Position numbers and translations under genes: made by a program
Shown: piece after piece, positions 24,101-30,100 of the stretch
Numbering within the stretch: position 1 is the stretch's first letter
Layout of the letters: every line of letters starts with the position of its first letter
NCBI GenBank assembly: GCA_027627225.1
Contig: CM051027.1
Coordinates: 89,775,651 to 89,839,650 of the forward strand
Length of the DNA: 64,000 bases
Reading direction: 5' to 3'
Source: Congeria kusceri
Lineage: Eukaryota; Mollusca; Bivalvia; Myida; Dreissenidae
The notes under the pieces: generated by a model
What the model was told of the DNA's origin: nothing
What the model saw: the letters and a program-made list of their open reading frames with translations, nothing else
Databases searched by the model: none

Positions 24101-27100
24101 TTCATCATCTTCATCTGAACTGGACTCTTGTAATTGCTCTAGAGACTGGAAACGCCAATCCGCAACTTGACTGGAATCTGCAGACCAGAAAAACACTTCA
24201 CATCATTCTGCAAATGTCATCTTTGCCTAGTAAATATGGAAACCTCTATGGCTTCGAATATTTTCTTTTAAAACACAGCAAAAAATGTTGTAGATTACAG
24301 TTAGCTAGACATAAATTTTCATGTGATTCCAATAGATCAGTTAAGCAAAGAAATACTCATAGTCCATTATTAATTCACAACATAGGAATAGTTCAATGCT
24401 CTGTAATTAAATAACCAAAACAATACAAGTCGTGCTTGTATTGTTAATTAATAATTCTAACATGACATGCCCAGAGTTTCCTATAGACAAAGAACACTGT
24501 CTTTAAACTACCAATAAACAAGCCTAAAAATAGTTATGAAACTGTAAAATACAGTTCTCCTTGTAATAGCAGAAAATGTAGTCAGGTCATGTTAGAATCA
24601 AAATAATGTTTGCATTATTGTTGTTTATCGGCTATTAAACACCGATTTGTTGTTCTGATGCAGTATATTAAACACATATATTAATTTATACACATCAGAA
24701 CTCCAAAGTGTTGTTTATTAGCCGATAAACAACTCTAAATCAAAAATTATTTCTTAATTAAACAGCAAACAAAGTACACATAATTAAAAAGTACAACAAG
24801 ACATCACAAAACCATACCGAGTGAAGACTTGGACCTTGACATAAGTTTGGTTCTAGATTTGCCTGACCGTATCGAGGCCTGGGACGGTGAACGGCTCTGT
24901 CGGCCTGAGAGTGTCTGTAATTTAACATGATCCAGCTGCTTAGACAGGGTCACTGAGACAGCAGCTGACGCACCAACTTTCATATTGTCCACTTGTGCAC
25001 TCTTCGTTTGTACACCTTCTGTGTGATCAGCAGTCTTTTTATCTGATTTCATAGGGTCAACAAATTCATCGTTGTCATTAACTCCGGCCATTGTTTCTTG
25101 TAACGCCAGCTGGGTCTCCAGCTCGAGCCTGCGTATGTCCTCCAGTTTGAGACCATAATACTCATCCTGCCAGCACCAGGCCTGTCTGTGGGCACGCAGC
25201 ATCGTCTTCCGTAGACCTGCATGGGGGTATGAACAGTAAGCGGCAATATTTGTACTTGTTCATGTTTGTTCCTTAGTGTTACTGTTTTAAAGGCATCAAT
25301 TAAACTTTAAATCTGTATTAAATAGAAATTTTATTTTGTCTTCTGCAGATCTGCCCCGATAAATCAACTGTTAACGGCAATATTTGTACTTGTTGATGTA
25401 TGTTTGTTAGTGTTTCAAAGGCATCAATTCAACCTAAAATCATTGTTGTTGCTGATGCCCTCATGGTTTAATCCCTATGCATCAGAACTCCTAATCGTTT
25501 TTTATTGGCCCAAAAACAATGATAAATCAACAATTATTTCTTAATTAAAACCTTCCCCAGCAAATGATTGGCATGCTTTATATTACAGATTGAACCACAA
25601 GGATAACTTTTTTTACATGTGGTAGAATTTAAAAACTGCATAAAATGAGAATCAAACAAAGCAAAAGCGAGAAACTACAAATGCAAGTTGGCGGTTTATT
25701 TTATAAAAGCAGCATTTTTTATCAACCAGACACCAAACTTGTGTGGCATTCAAAACCCTTGATGGTTGAGCATCAGGGACATGAAAACTAGCATAATACG
25801 AAAAACAAGCTAAATTGCAATTCAATATTTTTGTATGAAGCATTGTTCAAATCATCATGACTGGAATTCATTATAGATGCCGGCAGTATTGATGGAATTT
25901 TCATCAATATCTGTTCATTTCGTATCACGATTTTCCTTGCTGGCATTTTAACATGTCAATTATCGCGCGGTATAATCATGGATTATTATTGTTAGTTCCT
26001 GGTAAATTGATTTCCATGGAAAGCTTGCAAAAAAAGCAAACGTAAATTCCTTCGAGTCCTTTAAACATAGATCAGCACTTTGAAATGTACATGTTATATC
26101 ATCCATTTTAAATCACAGCCCTATTTGGTACAAGAGCATATCATTATCAGTTAAAAAGTATATTTGAATAAATGGAACAAAAATATGCAAAATATGTAAC
26201 TTTCTAAATACAATGTTCATCATCAGGAATCGTCACCAAAACAGCCGTTAAAATACTTATTCAAAAGGAACTAAGAAACTGAATGTTTTTTTATATATTA
26301 TTTCATGGTAGAACTTATAATGCCATCATAATGCCCAATTTTATATATGAAAGTATGTATACACTATACAACTATGACAGAAAATATAATCAAAACAAGT
26401 CTGTATCCAAAGTTAATGATTTTGTTTTTTTAATTTCATATAAAAAGGGCCTTTTTTACCTACCTATGTCATGTATAAATCGTTCAATCTTGTTCTGCAT
26501 GCCCCAATATCGGAATTCCACCCTGCATAACTTATAAGCGGTCATTATCTTTTTATTTGGGTCAGTTTTCGCGGCCCTCGCATACTCCTCGCGCCAGTTG
26601 TCTTGGAGGGGGCCACGTTTGGTCATTTTTGACTGATAGATTTTGGGATCTTCCTCTCGTTTGTAGTCACTACTGGATATGGTGTCTTTTACTATGTCTA
26701 TGTAGTCTGAAATCATTGAATACATAGAGTAATATATATGTAGATGGTAACATTGAACACGCATTGGGAGATATTTATAGCATGCTATACAGTCTCATAA
26801 TATCTATAAGTCTGTAAAAATGTATGGGGCAATTAAATTGCTATAGAGTAGTTAACAATATCCATGTAGTCTGTAAAATTGTATGGGGAAATGGATAATA
26901 AGCTATGGAGTTTTCTACAAAATCAATGTTGTCTGTACAATAGTATAGGTACATAAATATATTACAGAGCATTTTAAAAAATGGATTTTTTCATATTTTT
27001 ATCAACTCACCGACAGTTCTCTCCTTCAACTCTGAAGAGTTCAGCCCAAACAGATTGTCTTTCTCGCCTCCGTCGTTAAGGTACCTGGTCTCTACCTCGA

Positions 27101-30100
27101 GGACGAATTTCTCCACGAAGGGGCACTTGTAGCGCGTCTTAGTGTACGGGTACGAGTTCCAAGCCTCCTCCTCTACACGCAGAGCCGACTTGGGAAGAAT
27201 GGCGCGAAACCAGCCTGCAGCAATGAGCAATAAAGCAATGAGCACTAGTAAGAAAGTCCATTTTGGCATTCTTTTTTCATAAACATCAGCAATAACTCCA
27301 GTGTTTGTGTCCTGATCTGGTCCGTTTGTGGTTTTTGCTCATACGGTCCTACACAAACTGTGAGAGTTTTTCTAGACTGGATGAAACGGTCATACACAAA
27401 CTGTGAGTTTTTCTAGAGTGGATGAAACGGTCATACACAAACTGTGCGAGTTTTTCTAGATTGGATGAAACGGTCATACACAAACTGTGCAAGTTTTTCT
27501 AGATTGGATGAAACGGTCATACACAAACTGTGCGAGTTTTTCTAGATTGGATGAAACGGTCATACACAAACTGTGCGAGTTTTTCTAGATTGGATGAAAC
27601 GGTCATACACAAACTGTGCGAGTTTTTCTAGATTGGATGAAACGGTCATACACAAACTGTGAGAGTTTTTCTAGATTGGATGACAATGCCGTATGATTTT
27701 AAGAATAACATGGCGTCAGCTACATTCCAAGAATTAGACGATTTATTCACAAAAGAAGAAATACGAAAGGCAATACAACTACTGGGAACTAACAAATCAC
27801 ACTCAATAGATAATATTATATACGAATATTTTAAAGTGGGAAAGGATGTCCTTGATACACCACTGGAAATATTATTTAACTATATACTTAAAAACAGGTA
27901 TTTCCAAAATCAAAAGGGGTTATTATACCTATTTATAAGAAAGGCAACTCACTCGATGCCAGTAATTATCGAGGCATAACATTAGTGAGCTGCTTCTTAT
28001 AAACGAAAGGCTTAAAAACTGGGCTACTGCAAATGATATGCTCACGGACGCTCAGTTCGGTTTTAAATCTAATTATAGCACGGTAGATGCAATTTTTTTA
28101 CTAAAAGCTTTTATAGATAAACAACTTAGTTGTAAAAAGAAATAATATTGTTGCTATATTGACCTAATGAAATGCTTTGACTCAATATATAGAAACGGAT
28201 TATGGTATAAGCTGATTAAGAGTGGAATAAACAGCAGATTGTTAAAAATTATTCAATCGATGTACGATGAAGTTAACTTATGTGTTAAACATATGGGCTC
28301 GTTGTCAGATTTCTTTAATTGTGACTTTGGTTTGTTGCAAGGGGAGATAATCTCACCCATACTATTTTCATTGTTCGTTAATGATGTTGAACACTTTTTG
28401 AGTAATAATAATGAAGCAACGATAACCTTAGACCAGTTGTCTATATATTTATTACTGTTTGCAGATGATGCTGTAATTTTTTCAGAAACACGAAAGGTCT
28501 GCAAAATTAATTATATAATTTATATGAATACTTCGGGCGATGGAAGTTAAAAGTCAACGTAGACAAAACTAAAGTCGTTATATATAAAAAGGGTGGAGAT
28601 AATTCACATAATGAATCATTTTATTATAATAGTGAGCCACTAGAAAACGTTCAATCATTTAATTATCTTGGAATTGTATTAGCAAGTGGTGGATCGTTTA
28701 TACAAACTACTCAAACTCTATCAGATAAGGGTTTAAAGGCTATGGGGTCACTTTTTTCAATTACAAAAGAAATGCATGTACCAGTTAAAATAATGTTGAA
28801 TCTATTTGATTCTTATGTCACGTCTATACTTTGTTATGTTTGTGAGGTTTGGGGGTTTTCGAATGCTGATGATATTGAAAGAGTTCATAGAAGATTTTTG
28901 AAAAGAATACTTGGTGTTAAAATGAGTACTTCTAATACAGCAGTGTATGGGGAGTTAGGACGCTACCCGTTATATATAACTCGTTATGTAAGAATCTTAA
29001 AATATTTTATAAAGTTGTATACTGTTAAACAAACAAATTGCATATTGTATAGTACACTATTATATATGAGATGATGCAGAAAATGTAATTCGATGTAACA
29101 ATTGGTTATCAAAGGTGAGAGACTTGCTTCAGAATACTGGGTTTTATGATGTATGGGTGTATCCGGAATCAGTAAATATTAATGTATTTATTCCCATTTT
29201 TAAAACCAGACTTATTGACATGTACATAGGTTTGTGGCGAAATGATTTGAATATAAAAAGTTGCATGTGCCTATCTACTAATTATTATTTTGTATGTGAA
29301 GCGATGAACTGTGATTGTTCAAGTTATATCAATAAACTTTCTGTTCTGTTCTATGATTTTAAGAAAAGGACATTTTTTTGGCATATTTTTTTTTAAAGGG
29401 AGCATATTTAAATAAAATATGTTAATGTTGAAAACATTTTCAACTAAATCAAACACAATGATTTAGCAGCTAATTGTCTTAATATTGCCGATATCCTCAA
29501 TTAAATAGAATATTAATTTATGTTCCTGTTTCCAGTACATACAACCTGTGAGCTATTGCAAATTTTCTCAATGAAATGAAGTATTCACATAATTTTTAGA
29601 GCTGCAACAATATACCAATATATTTCATTGTCTTACAATATATGTTTTCTATTTTGTATCACAATACGATTTTTATCATGGCAATATATTGCTGTCAGGA
29701 TAAAAATCAATTACTGGTAAAAGCAGTCTGACTGTATGTATGCCCAACACTATAGAAGTTCATCAAATTATACAAAGTTTAAATCTACCAATATGATTTT
29801 TTTTACATTACAGTGGGCTTATATTAACCAGCATAAAGATACCATTTCATTTTCCTTTAGATTTAAACATGAAATAACTGTTTTATGTTATACAATTATT
29901 TCTTGTATTTGTCAAAAGTGTTATAGTATAATGCATGCTCTGCCACAAAGCATGTGACATTATGTCTTGAAATATATTGCAATATACATGTATTACAATA
30001 CGACATCCTTTTGGCAATAAATAGAGGATATTTGTTGATTTCGGTGTAAGATTGTATTTTATTTCACAAGTGTTCATAGAAAATCAGTGAAAATATATTT

